A stretch of DNA of 64,000 bases from an uncultured Rubrobacteraceae bacterium (GCA_902806085.1 CADCVH010000073.1:22796-86795), one strand, 5' to 3'. Shown: positions 1-9,501, counted from the first letter of the stretch. The notes: a model not told the origin generated them from the sequence alone. Numbers and translations are program-made.

Positions 1-1
1 C

Positions 2-1633
2 CTCTACGGGTTGCCGGCGGCCAGGACGCGCCTCGGGCAGTTCTCCGAAGAACGCGCGCTCGCGCGGGCTGCTGCGGCCGCGCGAGGTGTGGAGACCGCC
101 GGGGGCAAGGACCTCCGGCGCGCGCTGATCATCGCCGCGCGCACGGGCAAGGGGGAGGTGCTGATCGTCAGCGCGCAGGCCCGCGTGGTGGACCGCGGCG
201 GCCCCGAGATGCTGCCCTCCCCGCCGAAGTTTGTGTTGCGTTCGGCGGCCGAGGGCCGCCGGACCATCGAGGAGGTCGAAGGGGTCAGGATCGCGACCGT
301 CCCGCTTATCCGCGACGGCCGCCTCGACGGTGGCCTGATCTTCGTGCCAGACGAGGCCGAGAACACCATCTTCGGCATCTTCTCGCGCAGCAGCGTGGAG
401 GCGGCGGCGATAGCCGCGGTGCTGGGCGGCGGCCTGATGCTCCTCGTCGCAGCACTCCTTTCGAGGCGGGTGGAGCGGCTGACCCTCGGGGCCAGATCCA
501 TCGAGCGGGGAAACCTCTCCTACCGCCTCGAACCCGGCTTCGACGACGAGCTGGGGGGGCTCGCCAAGAGCTTCAACGCGATGGCGGCCAAGCTCGAAGG
601 TTCTTTCTCCGAGCTGGAGGAGCGCAAGGCGGCCCTCGGCGTGATCCTGGACAACCTCAGCGAGGGCGTCCTCGCGACGGACCTTGAGGGCCGGATCATG
701 TTCGCGAACCCGGGCGCCCGGGCGATGCTCGGGATGGACGGCGAGGAACCGCCTGAGGAACATCCTGAGGCGCTGCCGAACCCGTGGGCCGAGTTCGACC
801 TGCCAAAAGCGGTGGCCCGGTGCGCCGAAGAGGGGGAGTGCGGGGAGGCCCGCGTCCGGGGCGAGGAGACCTACCTGCGGGTCAACCTGCGGTCCCTGCC
901 CGAGCACGACGAGCACGGTGGCGGGGTGCTCGTCGTCATCCAGGACCTCTCCGAGGGCAGGCGATTGGAGGCGAACCAGCAGCGTTTCTTGGCGAACGCC
1001 GCCCACGAGCTGAAGACCCCACTGACCACCATCCTCGGCGCCTCCGACCTGCTTCTTGACGGGGACGAAGACGACCCCGAACTGCGCCGCCGCTTTCTCG
1101 GGCACATAAACACGGAGGCCCGACGCATGCAGCGGCTCTCGGAGACCCTGCTGCGCCTGGCCCGAACAGGGTTCGACCTGCGGGAGCCCCACCTGGGCGC
1201 GGTCGACCCGAACGAGGTCGCCCGGAGGGCCGCCGGGAGCATGGAGCCGCTCGCGGAGAGCGCGGGCCTGGAGCTCTCCGTCGAGGGGCACGGGGCCCGG
1301 CTCCGCGCGGATGAGGAGTGGCTAGAGCAGGCGCTGCTCGTGCTACTCAGCAACGCGATCAAGCACTCGAGGCGCGGCGGACACGTCCGGTTGCGCGTGG
1401 ACGGGGCCAGCGTGACGGTGGAGGACGATGGGGAGGGCATGGGCCAGATAGACCTCCGCCACGCCTTCGAGCGCTTCTACCAGGGCGCGGGGAGCTCCGG
1501 CGGCTTCGGGCTCGGCCTGCCCATCTGCAAGGAGTTGGTCGAGCGGATGGGGGGCAAGATCTCCATAGAATCCGAGGAAGGGAGCGGCACCACCGTGAAG
1601 ATACACCTGCCGGAGGCCGGATCGGATGCCTAA
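2..1633 (+). CDS. HAMP/PAS sensor histidine kinase, 5' end cut by window
   Basis: Membrane sensor kinase that should phosphorylate the adjacent response regulator. The frame is open to the window edge, so the true N-terminus lies upstream. Counting from the TTG at 11, an extracytoplasmic sensor part runs to about residue 130, a membrane helix covers about 131-151, then HAMP, then a PAS-like segment at about 205-320. The H-box (AHELKTPLTT) puts the phospho-accepting His near residue 332. The ATP-binding domain shows the N-box LLSNAIKHS, the DDGEGMG box and the FGLGLPICKELV box. The 3' end overlaps the regulator by 8 nt. The signal sensed cannot be read from this fragment. Confidence 0.93.
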   Translation, partial: LYGLPAARTRLGQFSEERALARAAAAARGVETAGGKDLRRALIIAARTGKGEVLIVSAQARVVDRGGPEMLPSPPKFVLRSAAEGRRTIEEVEGVRIATVPLIRDGRLDGGLIFVPDEAENTIFGIFSRSSVEAAAIAAVLGGGLMLLVAALLSRRVERLTLGARSIERGNLSYRLEPGFDDELGGLAKSFNAMAAKLEGSFSELEERKAALGVILDNLSEGVLATDLEGRIMFANPGARAMLGMDGEEPPEEHPEALPNPWAEFDLPKAVARCAEEGECGEARVRGEETYLRVNLRSLPEHDEHGGGVLVVIQDLSEGRRLEANQQRFLANAAHELKTPLTTILGASDLLLDGDEDDPELRRRFLGHINTEARRMQRLSETLLRLARTGFDLREPHLGAVDPNEVARRAAGSMEPLAESAGLELSVEGHGARLRADEEWLEQALLVLLSNAIKHSRRGGHVRLRVDGASVTVEDDGEGMGQIDLRHAFERFYQGAGSSGGFGLGLPICKELVERMGGKISIESEEGSGTTVKIHLPEAGSDA

Positions 1634-2324
1634 GGTGCTGGTGGTCGAGGACGAGCCCGCCGTGAGGGACGTGGTCGAGCACGCCCTCTCCCGCGAGGGC
1701 ATCGAGACCGCGGCCGTAGGCGACGGGGAGGCCGCCCTGGAGCGGCTGCGGGGCCAGGAGACCTTCGACCTGGTGATCCTGGACGTCATGCTCCCCGGGA
1801 TGGACGGCGTCTCCGTGTGCCGGGAGCTGCGGGCCGGGCAGGCCAACAGGGACGTCCCGGTGCTCATGCTCACCGCCCGCGACGACGAGACGAGCGTGGT
1901 GGTGGGCCTCGAAGTCGGCGCCGACGACTACGTCACCAAGCCGTTCAGGCCCCGCGAGCTCGTCAGCCGCGTGCGGGCCCACCTGAGGCGCCGGCGCATG
2001 GAGGCGGACCCCGGGCCCGGGCGGAGGTTGGAGTTCCCGGGTCTCAAGATGGACCTCCTGCGCCGGGAGGTCGTCGGCCAGGACGGCGTGGCCCCCCTGA
2101 CGGCCAAGGAATTCGAGGTGCTCGCCTTCCTGGCCTCGTCCCCGGGGCGCGTCTACAGCCGGGAGCAGATCATGCGCCACCTCTGGGACGGGGACTTTTT
2201 CGGCGAGGCCCGGGCCGCCGACGTCCACGTCCAGCACATCCGCAAGAAGGTCGAACCCGACCCCCAGAACCCCCGCTACGTCCTGACCGTGCGCGGCGTC
2301 GGCTACAAGTTCGCCGACCTATAG
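1626..2324 (+). CDS. OmpR/PhoB-family response regulator
   Basis: DNA-binding partner of the overlapping kinase. The receiver domain covers about residues 1-120, with the acidic pocket VVEDE near the N-terminus, phospho-acceptor Asp53 (VILDVMLPG) and the conserved Lys in YVTKPF. A winged-helix effector domain covers about 130-230 and ends with the typical VRGVGYKF wing. The 232-residue length is normal for the family. It starts inside the kinase 3' end, so the two are probably translationally coupled. Kinase-first gene order is less common than regulator-first. Target genes are unknown. Confidence 0.95.
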   Translation: MPKVLVVEDEPAVRDVVEHALSREGIETAAVGDGEAALERLRGQETFDLVILDVMLPGMDGVSVCRELRAGQANRDVPVLMLTARDDETSVVVGLEVGADDYVTKPFRPRELVSRVRAHLRRRRMEADPGPGRRLEFPGLKMDLLRREVVGQDGVAPLTAKEFEVLAFLASSPGRVYSREQIMRHLWDGDFFGEARAADVHVQHIRKKVEPDPQNPRYVLTVRGVGYKFADL

Positions 2325-2483
2325 AAGAGCCGGACGTGCCCCAGGTTTCGGGTTGGGTATCTCGCCACGCGCCGAAGCTCGGGCGGTCCTGCCCGGGCGG
2401 ATTGGGGGAGGCCGAAGTTGGTACACTCCCCGCCCGGGACCCGGGTTTCGGAACCGTTCTTCGGATCGAACACCGGGAGAAGT

Positions 2484-2855
2484 TTGCTCAGGATCTACGC
2501 TTGCGCCGCCGGATCGATGCTCCTGGCGGTCGGCCTGGCGGGCTTCGTCGTCTTGCCGAAGATGAACGCCGCGGAGGGCTTTTTCCACCTGGCGGTGGGC
2601 GCCCTGTTCGCCTACCTCGGCCTCTGGCAGGGGGACCGCGACGTCGTGCGCACGGTCGTCGGGGGGATGGCCGTGCTCCTTCTAGTCAGCAAGGGCGCCG
2701 TCGTGGCGCTCGTGGTGCCGGGGGGAAACGAGGAGCCCGTCTTCGGCCCGGTCGAGGTGGTGTGCTTCGGGGTCGGGTTCCTGAGCGTAAACGTCGCCCG
2801 CCTGAACGGGGGCGCGTCGACCGGCGCGGGGTCGGGCGGAGCGGGAAGCGGTTGA
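2484..2855 (+). CDS. small membrane protein, weakly DUF4383-like
   Basis: Small hydrophobic protein of about 123 residues with three to four predicted membrane segments. A central GFFHLAVGALFAYLGLW stretch recalls the His-containing helix of DUF4383-type actinobacterial membrane proteins; this is a weak resemblance only. The chosen TTG start has GGGAGA 3 nt upstream. An ATG at 2517 and a longer TTG start at 2418 are also possible. The C-terminal tail is Gly/Ser/Ala rich. No function is assigned. Confidence 0.6.
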   Translation: MLRIYACAAGSMLLAVGLAGFVVLPKMNAAEGFFHLAVGALFAYLGLWQGDRDVVRTVVGGMAVLLLVSKGAVVALVVPGGNEEPVFGPVEVVCFGVGFLSVNVARLNGGASTGAGSGGAGSG

Positions 2856-2961
2856 GCCTCTTCCCGAGCGCCGCCGGCCTTCGGCTTCTGGAGCCTCTTT
2901 GGGCCCCGGTTGCGAGAAGACGGTTTCCGTTCTCTGGGGCGCGAGGGGGCGTGGGTGCGCG

Positions 2962-4431
2962 ATGGGGCGGCTAGCCTCCGCGTGGGAGAAGCTGGGCTCC
3001 TCCTTCTGGTTCGTCCCCGCCGCGACGCTGGCCGCCACGGTAACGCTGTTCGCCGTCACCTTGCAAGTGGACCAGGCGCTGCGGGGAAACCTCTCGGACC
3101 TTTCCATAATCTTCTCCGGCGGCCCCACCGCCGCCCGCAGCGTGCTCTCCACGATCGCGGGGAGCATCATAACCGTGGCGGCCACCACGTTCTCCCTGAC
3201 CATAGTAGCCCTACAACTCGCCTCCAGCCAGTACTCTCCCCGCGTCCTACGCAACTTCACGTCGGATCTAGGTGTGCAGGTGGTCCTGGGGACCTTTATT
3301 GCGACGTTTTTGTACTCCTTGCTGGTCCTGCGGATCGTCAGGGCCTCCGAGGACGGGGCGCCGACGTTCGTGCCGGTGATCTCGGTGACCACGGCGGTGC
3401 TCATGGCCCTCGTGTCCGTGGGGCTACTCGTCTACTTTATCCAGCACATCGCCACCATCATCCAGTCCTCGACCATCGTCGAGCAGTCCCGCAAAGACGC
3501 CGTGGAGAGCATCTCTCACCTCGAAGATCTGGACTCTTACCAACCCCCGGAGCGAGAGTTGGAAGAGCGCTTCCGGCTAAAGGTCTCAGGCGGCGGGGAG
3601 CCGGCGGTCGTGCGGGCGAAGCGGAGCGGCTACGTGCAGTACCTCGACGCGGGCGTCGTGCTCGATGCGGTGGCGGCCTCCTGCGATCCGGAGGCCGTCG
3701 AGATCCCCTTCGGCCCCGGTCACTTCGTCGCCGCCGGGTTGCCGATCGCAAAGGTTTGGCCCGCGCCGGAGGGGGGTCTCGACGCCGACACCCGGGAAAG
3801 GGCGCACAGGGCGTTCTACTTCGGACGGGAGCGCTCCTTCCGACAGGACTTCGCCTTCGGCCTCCGGCAACTCTCGGACATAGCCCTCAAAGGGCTCTCG
3901 CCGGGGGTCAACGACCCGACCACCGCCATGCAGGCGATGGACCAAGTGGAGGCCATCTTCGTCGCCCTGGCCTCGAAGGCCATGCCCCAGCGCCTTCGGG
4001 AGCGGGAGGCGGACGGATCGGCGGTGCTGCTCAAGACCGGGCACTACGGCTTCGACGACGCCGTGGGGCTGGCCTTCGACCAGATCCGGCGGGCCGCCTT
4101 CGCAAGCGGGCAAGTCGCGGTCCTGGAGAGGCTGCTGCAGATCCTGGGCAGGCTTACGGAGGCGAACGACCTGCCCGAACGCCGGGAGGCCCTGTGGAAG
4201 AGGACGTTCGCCGTTGCCCGTCTGGCCCCGGGGCAGATCCCGGATCCGCACGACGCATCGAACCTCGTCCTGCGGGCCGTGGAGATCGCCTCCGTAAGCC
4301 TGCCAAAGACCGGGCGGCCGAAGACGATGGACGAGGACCTCACGGCGTTGATCGACGCGTCGAAGGGGCTACCCGAAGATGAACGTATCCGCGAGGCGGT
4401 GCGCGCCGCCCGCTCGCACGCCAGCGCGTGA
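2962..4431 (+). CDS. DUF2254 family membrane protein
   Basis: Predicted integral membrane protein of 489 residues. Four N-terminal transmembrane helices fall at about 14-35, 59-85, 105-125 and 133-160. They include the family-typical segment around ATTFSLTIVALQLASSQYSPR, followed by a long soluble C-terminal region. The overall arrangement and the SPGVNDPTTA motif in the soluble half match DUF2254. The ATG at 2962 was chosen because it places the first helix right after a short polar N-terminus; a GTG at 2899 would add 21 unlikely residues. It is convergent with glmS. The biochemical role of this family is not established. Confidence 0.88.
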   Translation: MGRLASAWEKLGSSFWFVPAATLAATVTLFAVTLQVDQALRGNLSDLSIIFSGGPTAARSVLSTIAGSIITVAATTFSLTIVALQLASSQYSPRVLRNFTSDLGVQVVLGTFIATFLYSLLVLRIVRASEDGAPTFVPVISVTTAVLMALVSVGLLVYFIQHIATIIQSSTIVEQSRKDAVESISHLEDLDSYQPPERELEERFRLKVSGGGEPAVVRAKRSGYVQYLDAGVVLDAVAASCDPEAVEIPFGPGHFVAAGLPIAKVWPAPEGGLDADTRERAHRAFYFGRERSFRQDFAFGLRQLSDIALKGLSPGVNDPTTAMQAMDQVEAIFVALASKAMPQRLREREADGSAVLLKTGHYGFDDAVGLAFDQIRRAAFASGQVAVLERLLQILGRLTEANDLPERREALWKRTFAVARLAPGQIPDPHDASNLVLRAVEIASVSLPKTGRPKTMDEDLTALIDASKGLPEDERIREAVRAARSHASA

Positions 4432-4464
4432 GGAGGCCCGGTGGCACCTCACTTCCCCAGCCGG

Positions 4465-6306
4465 CTACTCCACCGTGACGCTTTTCGCGAGGTTGCGGGG
4501 CTTGTCCACGTCCAGACCGCGCCCCGTGGCGACGTCGTGGGCGAGGAGTTGCAGCGGCACGCTCCAGACCAGGGGGCGCAGGATCTCGGGCGCCTCCGGG
4601 ACGGGCAGCACGACGCGGGCCACGCGCCCCGCGGCCGGGTCGTCTTCCCCGGCCACGGCGATCACGTTGGCGCCCCGCGCGACGGTCTCCTCGACGTTAG
4701 AGAGGGTCTTCTCGCGAAGGACCCCCTCACCGAGAATCGCCACGACCGGACACTGCTCGTCGACGAGGGCTATGGGGCCGTGCTTCATCTCGCCGGCCGC
4801 GTAACCTTCAGAGGGGATGTAGGAGATCTCCTTAAGCTTCAAGGCGCCTTCGAGCGCGACCGGGAAGGCGGGCCCGCGCCCGAGGAAGAGCGAGCATCCG
4901 GCGTCCTCAAAGAGTTCGACCGCCGCCCCTATCTTCCCTTCGAGCAAGGCCAGGGTCGCCGCCACCTTCTCCGGCGCGAGGCGCAAGTCCCGGCCCAGGG
5001 CGAGGAGGTCTCTCTCCGGCAGGGTCGCTTTGACGCGGGCGAGCTCCAGGGCGAGCAGGTCCAGCGCGGCGACCTGGGCGGCGAAGGCCTTGGTCGAGGC
5101 GACGCAGATCTCAGGCCCCGCCTCCGTGAGCAGCACCGCGTCGGCCTCGCGCGTGATGAGCGAGCCCCGCGTGTTTGTCACGGCCAACACCTTCCCCCCG
5201 AACCCGCGGGCGGCCTCCACCGCCGCGAGCGTGTCCGTCGTCTCCCCGCTCTGGCTTATGGCGACGACGAGGGTCCTCTCGTCCCCGATGGGATCCGCGT
5301 AGCGGTACTCGCTGGCGACGGCCACCTCCACGGGGACGCGGGCGAGGCGCTCGATGAGGCCCTTGCCGAGCAGGCCAGCGTGCAGGGCCGTGCCGCAGGC
5401 CACGACGACGACGCGGTCCACGTCGGAGAGGTCGAGGCCCGTCTCCGAGAGGTCGACCCGGCCGTCGGCGTCCAGGCGATCCGCGAGGGTGGCGCGGAGG
5501 GCTTCGGGCTGCTCGTGGATCTCCTTCGTCATGAAGTCCTCGTAGACGCCAAGCTCGACGTCCTGGGCGTCCCAGTCCACCTCGAACGGCTCGCGCTCGA
5601 CCGGTTCGCCTTCCCGCGTGAAAAGGGCGACCGAAGCGCCCGTGACCTCGACGACCTCCCCGTTCTCCACGACCAGAAACCGGCGCGTCTCCCCAAGAAG
5701 CGCCTGCACGGCGCTCGCGAGAAAGTTCTCCCCCTCCCCGAGCCCGACCACGAGCGGGCTCTGGTGCCGGGACGCCACGATGACCCCGGGCTCCTTCACG
5801 CCCACCGCCGCGACCGCAAAGGAACCCTCCAGACGCCCCAGCACCGCCGCGAGCGACCCGCGCAACGGCTCACCGGGGTTTGCCTCCACCCTCTCGGCGA
5901 GCAGGTGCGCCATGACCTCGGTGTCGGTCTCGGACTCGAACCGGACGCCACGCCCTGCCAGCTCGGCCTTGATCTCCGCGAAGTTCTCGATGATGCCGTT
6001 GTGCACCACGGCCACGGTCCCGCCACCCCCGAGCTGCGGGTGGGCGTTCTTCTCGCTCGGGCGGCCGTGCGTGGCCCAGCGGGTATGCCCGATGCCGGCC
6101 CGCATTCTGGAGAGGTGTCCGTTACGGGCTGCCACGGCCCTGCCCAGGTTCTCCAGGCGTCCGACCTCCCGGATCGGCTCGATCCCGCCCTCGCCGTGCA
6201 GCGCGAGCCCGGCCGAGTCGTAACCGCGATACTCCAGATGCGAGAGACCTTGCATGAGCACCTCCACGCACCGCTCCCTGCCAACGTAACCGACGATGCC
6301 GCACAC
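4465..6306 (-). CDS. glmS: glutamine--fructose-6-phosphate aminotransferase (isomerizing)
   Basis: Makes glucosamine-6-phosphate from fructose-6-phosphate and glutamine, the entry step to peptidoglycan amino sugars. The N-terminal Ntn glutaminase domain covers about residues 1-220 and begins CGIVGYVG, the Cys being the nucleophile. Two SIS sugar-isomerase domains follow, and the C-terminus is the classical KPRNLAKSVTVE. An ATG at 6312 would give MPVCGIV and bury the catalytic Cys. The GTG at 6306 gives Met-Cys and sits 7 nt from GGAGG, so I choose 6306 (613 aa). It is a monocistronic gene converging on the DUF2254 gene. Confidence 0.97.
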   Translation of the reverse strand: MCGIVGYVGRERCVEVLMQGLSHLEYRGYDSAGLALHGEGGIEPIREVGRLENLGRAVAARNGHLSRMRAGIGHTRWATHGRPSEKNAHPQLGGGGTVAVVHNGIIENFAEIKAELAGRGVRFESETDTEVMAHLLAERVEANPGEPLRGSLAAVLGRLEGSFAVAAVGVKEPGVIVASRHQSPLVVGLGEGENFLASAVQALLGETRRFLVVENGEVVEVTGASVALFTREGEPVEREPFEVDWDAQDVELGVYEDFMTKEIHEQPEALRATLADRLDADGRVDLSETGLDLSDVDRVVVVACGTALHAGLLGKGLIERLARVPVEVAVASEYRYADPIGDERTLVVAISQSGETTDTLAAVEAARGFGGKVLAVTNTRGSLITREADAVLLTEAGPEICVASTKAFAAQVAALDLLALELARVKATLPERDLLALGRDLRLAPEKVAATLALLEGKIGAAVELFEDAGCSLFLGRGPAFPVALEGALKLKEISYIPSEGYAAGEMKHGPIALVDEQCPVVAILGEGVLREKTLSNVEETVARGANVIAVAGEDDPAAGRVARVVLPVPEAPEILRPLVWSVPLQLLAHDVATGRGLDVDKPRNLAKSVTVE

Positions 6307-6312
6307 GGGCAT

Positions 6313-6690
6313 ACCTCCCTATTTTCCACGGACGAAGCCTCTTGAGGCGAAGAGAAAGGCGCAGGACGAAAAGTGTCCTGCCGGGCCGAACGGCGTTTTG
6401 TCCCCGGCGTCGCCGCCGGATTTTGTCGCCGCCCTATCGACCGCCCGAAGCCGAGACGCACCCGCCGAATAACTCGATGAACGTCTCCCTCGTCGACTCC
6501 CGTGTTGCGGACCTCTAGGTCCCGGGAGCCCTGGCGCTTGTTCTTGTTCTCTCCGTCCCGCAAGCCCCGACCATCCTGTCGTGACCACCGGGCGTTACCC
6601 TACGTAGATTTCTCTGCTCTACCTCCCATCTTCCGGGCCGTGGGACCGTTAACTCTACCCGCCGCGTCGCAAAAAAGAAACCCGGACCCG
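6313..6690. other. intergenic region upstream of glmS
   Basis: About 380 nt without a convincing gene. It must hold the glmS promoter on the minus strand. A perfect 7-bp inverted repeat (6361-6367 with 6375-6381, 7-nt loop) lies about 55-75 nt upstream of the glmS start and would fall in the leader RNA. A second small inverted repeat GGACCT/AGGTCC lies at 6509-6522. I see no glmS-ribozyme-like core and no clear promoter hexamers. Confidence 0.4.
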
Positions 6691-7470
6691 TCAGAAAAGG
6701 TTCAGGTCCACCACGCCTAGCGCGGCGAGCAGGGCGACGAGCAAGGGCTGGTGCACGAGGTAGATCGGGAGCGAGTTCCTGCCGAGCGGGAGCAGCGGCC
6801 TCGCGACGATCGGGGACCGGGCCGGCAAGCCGGCGGGCCTTCCCTCGCCGTAGACTATGTTGCCGAGGAACAGCCCTATCAGGACGACCCCGAACCAGGG
6901 CAGAAGGGGCCTGTAGTCAGGCATGATCCAACCCTCGGGCACGACCCCGAGGGGCAGCAACCACGGGCTGCCGGACGGGTCCCCGGCCCGCACGTACAGG
7001 CCGGCGGCGAACACGGCGACGCCGAGAACAAGGTTGGCAAGCCCGAGCTTCAGGAACGGGTAGGCGAGGACGATGGAGACCCCGATCAGATGCAGTATCC
7101 CAAACGCGACGATCCCCATGCCGAAGACGAGGAAGACCGCCGTCAGCAACATCCCGTAGCCGAAGATCCTCAGCCCCCGCAGCAGATACCGGCGAAAGCC
7201 CCCGCCCCCGTCCTCCCTGCTAGCGGTAATGGCGAGCGAGACGCCGACGAGCAGGAGGAAGAGGCTCGCGGTTGCGTCGGCGAAACGGGCCCAGAAGCCG
7301 GTGACCGCATCCACCTCGTACCCGCCGAAGGCGTAGAGGTCGTAGGTGAAATGGTAGACGACCATCATGAGGATGGCGACGCCGCGGGCGGCGTCCACCT
7401 CCCAGAACCGGCTACCGCTCCTCGTGGCTCTCTCTTTCGCGCGTTCCCCTTCGGCCTGTCGCGGGATCAT
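6691..7470 (-). CDS. DUF1624 / heparan-alpha-glucosaminide N-acetyltransferase-like membrane protein
   Basis: Polytopic membrane protein of 259 residues with about seven helices. The N-terminal signature WEVDAARGVAILMMVVYHF places it in the DUF1624/HGSNAT catalytic-domain family. The His in VVYHFTYDL matches the position thought to carry the acyl group in the animal enzyme. Later GMLLTAVF, LPLGRNSLPIYLVHQPLL and short cytoplasmic loops agree with the acyltransferase_3-like fold. Bacterial members are thought to acylate surface sugars, but no substrate is known. It stands alone and diverges from the GNAT gene at 7515. Confidence 0.85.
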   Translation of the reverse strand: MIPRQAEGERAKERATRSGSRFWEVDAARGVAILMMVVYHFTYDLYAFGGYEVDAVTGFWARFADATASLFLLLVGVSLAITASREDGGGGFRRYLLRGLRIFGYGMLLTAVFLVFGMGIVAFGILHLIGVSIVLAYPFLKLGLANLVLGVAVFAAGLYVRAGDPSGSPWLLPLGVVPEGWIMPDYRPLLPWFGVVLIGLFLGNIVYGEGRPAGLPARSPIVARPLLPLGRNSLPIYLVHQPLLVALLAALGVVDLNLF

Positions 7471-7514
7471 ACCCCACCCGCCGCGTGCCGCGAAGCATGG
7501 GGTAGGATTGCAGG

Positions 7515-8009
7515 ATGGAAGCAGAAAACTTCACCATCCGCCCGGCCCGCGGGGAGGACGCCGCCGAGGCGGCGCGGCTGTGGATGCAGAGCGCCGAAGA
7601 GCACACGGCCCACGACCCCGTCTACGCGACCGCCCCTGACGCCGAGAAGACCATGCGCCGCTTTCTCGCGGACCTCGCCCGCAACAGCTACGCCTTCGTC
7701 TTCATAGCCACCACCGGGGACCGGACCGTCGGCTTTGTCTCAGGCGAGCTGCGCGAAGGCTCCCCGACCTTCAGGCCCAAGACCTGGGCCTCCGTGGACG
7801 ACGTATTCGTCGAACCCGACCACCGCAACGGGGGCATCGGCCGCGCCCTCCTCGCCAACGTAGCGGAGTGGGCGCGACAAAAAGGCGCCGACGGCGTCTC
7901 CCTGCAGGTCGCGGCGGCCAACGCCAGGGGCCGCAAGTTCTACGAAGACCTCGGTTTTCGCGAGGTCTCCGTCTACGAGCTGCTGGAGTTTGATCGGGCT
8001 TCAGGCTAG
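7515..8009 (+). CDS. GNAT family N-acetyltransferase
   Basis: 164-residue single-domain acetyltransferase. The acetyl-CoA binding signature is the VDDVFVEPDHRNGGIGRALLANVAEWA stretch (R/Q-x-x-G-x-G/A loop NGGIGRA), followed by a C-terminal ARGRKFYEDLGFRE motif typical of motif B. The ATG lies in the short gap after the divergent DUF1624 gene. Its 3' end overlaps the convergent GNAT gene by 4 nt. The substrate cannot be told from sequence. Confidence 0.9.
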   Translation: MEAENFTIRPARGEDAAEAARLWMQSAEEHTAHDPVYATAPDAEKTMRRFLADLARNSYAFVFIATTGDRTVGFVSGELREGSPTFRPKTWASVDDVFVEPDHRNGGIGRALLANVAEWARQKGADGVSLQVAAANARGRKFYEDLGFREVSVYELLEFDRASG

Positions 8010-8488
8010 AGGCTTCGGGTTTCGGGTTTTTCGTTCCGCCGGTCACCGATGACGAGAGACCTGGAAAAGACCCGCACATCGGCCTCCCGCTCGTACCCGG
8101 AAGCGGCGTAGAAGGGGTCCGCCTCCCTTTCCTCCACCTGAGCTTCAACGTAATGTACGCCGCGTTCTCTGCAACGTTCGTCCGCAGCTTTCAAGAGGGC
8201 TCCTCCGACGCCGCGGCGCCTGGCCTCCGGGCGGGCGTAGAGGTCTTCGATGCTGGCGAAGGGGCCGCCGAGGGAGATGTTGGGCCGGAAGGCGAGCACC
8301 AGGACGCCCACCATCCGGTCGTCGAGGTACGCGGCGAGCACCTCGACGTCGCCGGCTTCGACGGAGTGCCGGAGCTCCCCGACGAAGTCGTCCGGCACGG
8401 GCTCGCCGTCCCTGAGCCATTCTTCCAGGAGGCTTAGGGGCCCGCGGAGCTCCGGGGCGGGTACCGGCGCGACCTCGATCCGGCTCAC
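8006..8488 (-). CDS. GNAT family N-acetyltransferase
   Basis: 160-residue acetyltransferase, last gene of the minus-strand acyP-rnhC-aldolase-GNAT group. The acetyl-CoA loop is RRRGVGGALLKAADERC, preceded by IEDLYARPEA. The GTG start at 8488 overlaps the aldolase stop as GTGA, which implies translational coupling. The C-terminus (NEKPETRSL) is encoded by a short repeat that also occurs at the end of cobQ. Substrate unknown. Confidence 0.88.
   Translation of the reverse strand: MSRIEVAPVPAPELRGPLSLLEEWLRDGEPVPDDFVGELRHSVEAGDVEVLAAYLDDRMVGVLVLAFRPNISLGGPFASIEDLYARPEARRRGVGGALLKAADERCRERGVHYVEAQVEEREADPFYAASGYEREADVRVFSRSLVIGDRRNEKPETRSL
8010..8031 (-). repeat. 22-nt repeat at a gene 3' end (copy 1)
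   Basis: This 22-nt segment matches 55144-55165 at 20 of 22 positions. It forms the last codons of the GNAT gene, while the other copy forms the last codons of cobQ in a different reading frame. The similarity is therefore at DNA level, not protein level. It reads roughly as five A, then CCCGAAACCCGAAGCCT, on the coding strand. Confidence 0.6.
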
Positions 8489-9501
8489 CGTTCGACGGCT
8501 GCGGTTACCCTGGACGCGGCCTCGACGGCCGCTTCTATATCGTCGTCGCCCACGTCCAGGTGGGTGCAGAGTCGGGCGTAGCCGGGCCTGCCGAGGGTGG
8601 CGAGGATGCCCTCGCGCGCCAGGGCCTGCAGGAACCCTTCCGGGTCGTCCACTTCGACGAGCACGAGGTTGGTCTGGGGTGGATCCACTTTGTAGCCGAC
8701 TTCCCTCAACCTGTTTGCGAGGTTCTGGGCCCGCTCGTGGTCTTCGGCGAGCCTCTCCTGGTGGTTCTCGAAGCCGTAGAGGGAGGCGGCGGCGATGACG
8801 CCGGCCTGACGCATGCCGCCGCCGAACGCCTTGCGGGCGCGGCGGGCCTCGTCGATGGCCTCGCTGGTCCCGGCGAGCAGGGAGCCGACGGGGGCGCCCA
8901 GGCCCTTGGAGGAGCAGACGGAGACCGTATCCACGTGGTCGCACCACTCGCGGGCGGGGATGCCGGTGGCCGCCTGGGCGTTGAAGAGCCTGGCGCCGTC
9001 AAGGTGCACCTTGAGGCCGCCCTCCCGCGCCACGGCGGCGACCGCGGCGAAGTCCTCCAGCGGGTAGACCGTCCCGCCGGCGGTATTGTGGGTGTTCTCC
9101 AGGCAGAGCAGGCGGGAGCGCGGGAAGTGGACGTTCTCCGGCCGGATCGCCTTCCGGACGGTCTCGGGGTCCAAGACGCCGCTTTCGCCGGGGAGGGTGC
9201 GGAGTTGGACGGAGGAGAGGAGGGCGGGGGCGCCGCCCTCGTAGACGAAGACGTGGGCGCCCTCGTGGATCAGGACTTCCTCCGCGCGGTTCGTGTTGAC
9301 GTGGACCCCGATCTGGTTGGTCATCGTCCCCGACGGCGCGTACATGGCCGCCTCCTTGCCGAGCAAGTCGGCGACGTACTCCTCGAGCCGGTTGACGGTC
9401 GGGTCCTCCCCGAACACGTCGTCCCCTAAAGGTGCCTCCATCATGGCCCGGCGCATCCCCTCCGTCGGCCGCGTAACCGTGTCGCTGCGAAGATCTATCA
9501 C
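8485..9501 (-). CDS. ltaE: low-specificity L-threonine aldolase (beta-eliminating lyase family)
   Basis: PLP enzyme expected to cleave threonine or allo-threonine to glycine and acetaldehyde. The 338-residue protein begins IDLRSDTVTRPTEGMRRAM, the family signature. It has APSGTMTNQIG in the PLP phosphate region, HLDGARLFNA with the Asp that pairs with the pyridine nitrogen, and SVCSSKGLGAPVGS with the Schiff-base Lys near residue 205. Start and stop are both 4-nt overlaps with neighbours (ATGA with rnhC, GTGA with the GNAT), so it is in the middle of a coupled operon. Confidence 0.93.
   Translation of the reverse strand: MIDLRSDTVTRPTEGMRRAMMEAPLGDDVFGEDPTVNRLEEYVADLLGKEAAMYAPSGTMTNQIGVHVNTNRAEEVLIHEGAHVFVYEGGAPALLSSVQLRTLPGESGVLDPETVRKAIRPENVHFPRSRLLCLENTHNTAGGTVYPLEDFAAVAAVAREGGLKVHLDGARLFNAQAATGIPAREWCDHVDTVSVCSSKGLGAPVGSLLAGTSEAIDEARRARKAFGGGMRQAGVIAAASLYGFENHQERLAEDHERAQNLANRLREVGYKVDPPQTNLVLVEVDDPEGFLQALAREGILATLGRPGYARLCTHLDVGDDDIEAAVEAASRVTAAVER

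Noticed and set aside
4441..6345. A 634-codon open frame on the plus strand opposite glmS.
   Set aside because: It is the mirror of glmS in a 70% GC genome where third-position G/C removes stops. Composition is unnatural and no family motif appears.
6313..6400. A glmS ribozyme or riboswitch in the glmS leader.
   Set aside because: Only a simple 7-bp hairpin is visible. The conserved ribozyme core is not there, and this ribozyme class is mainly in Firmicutes.
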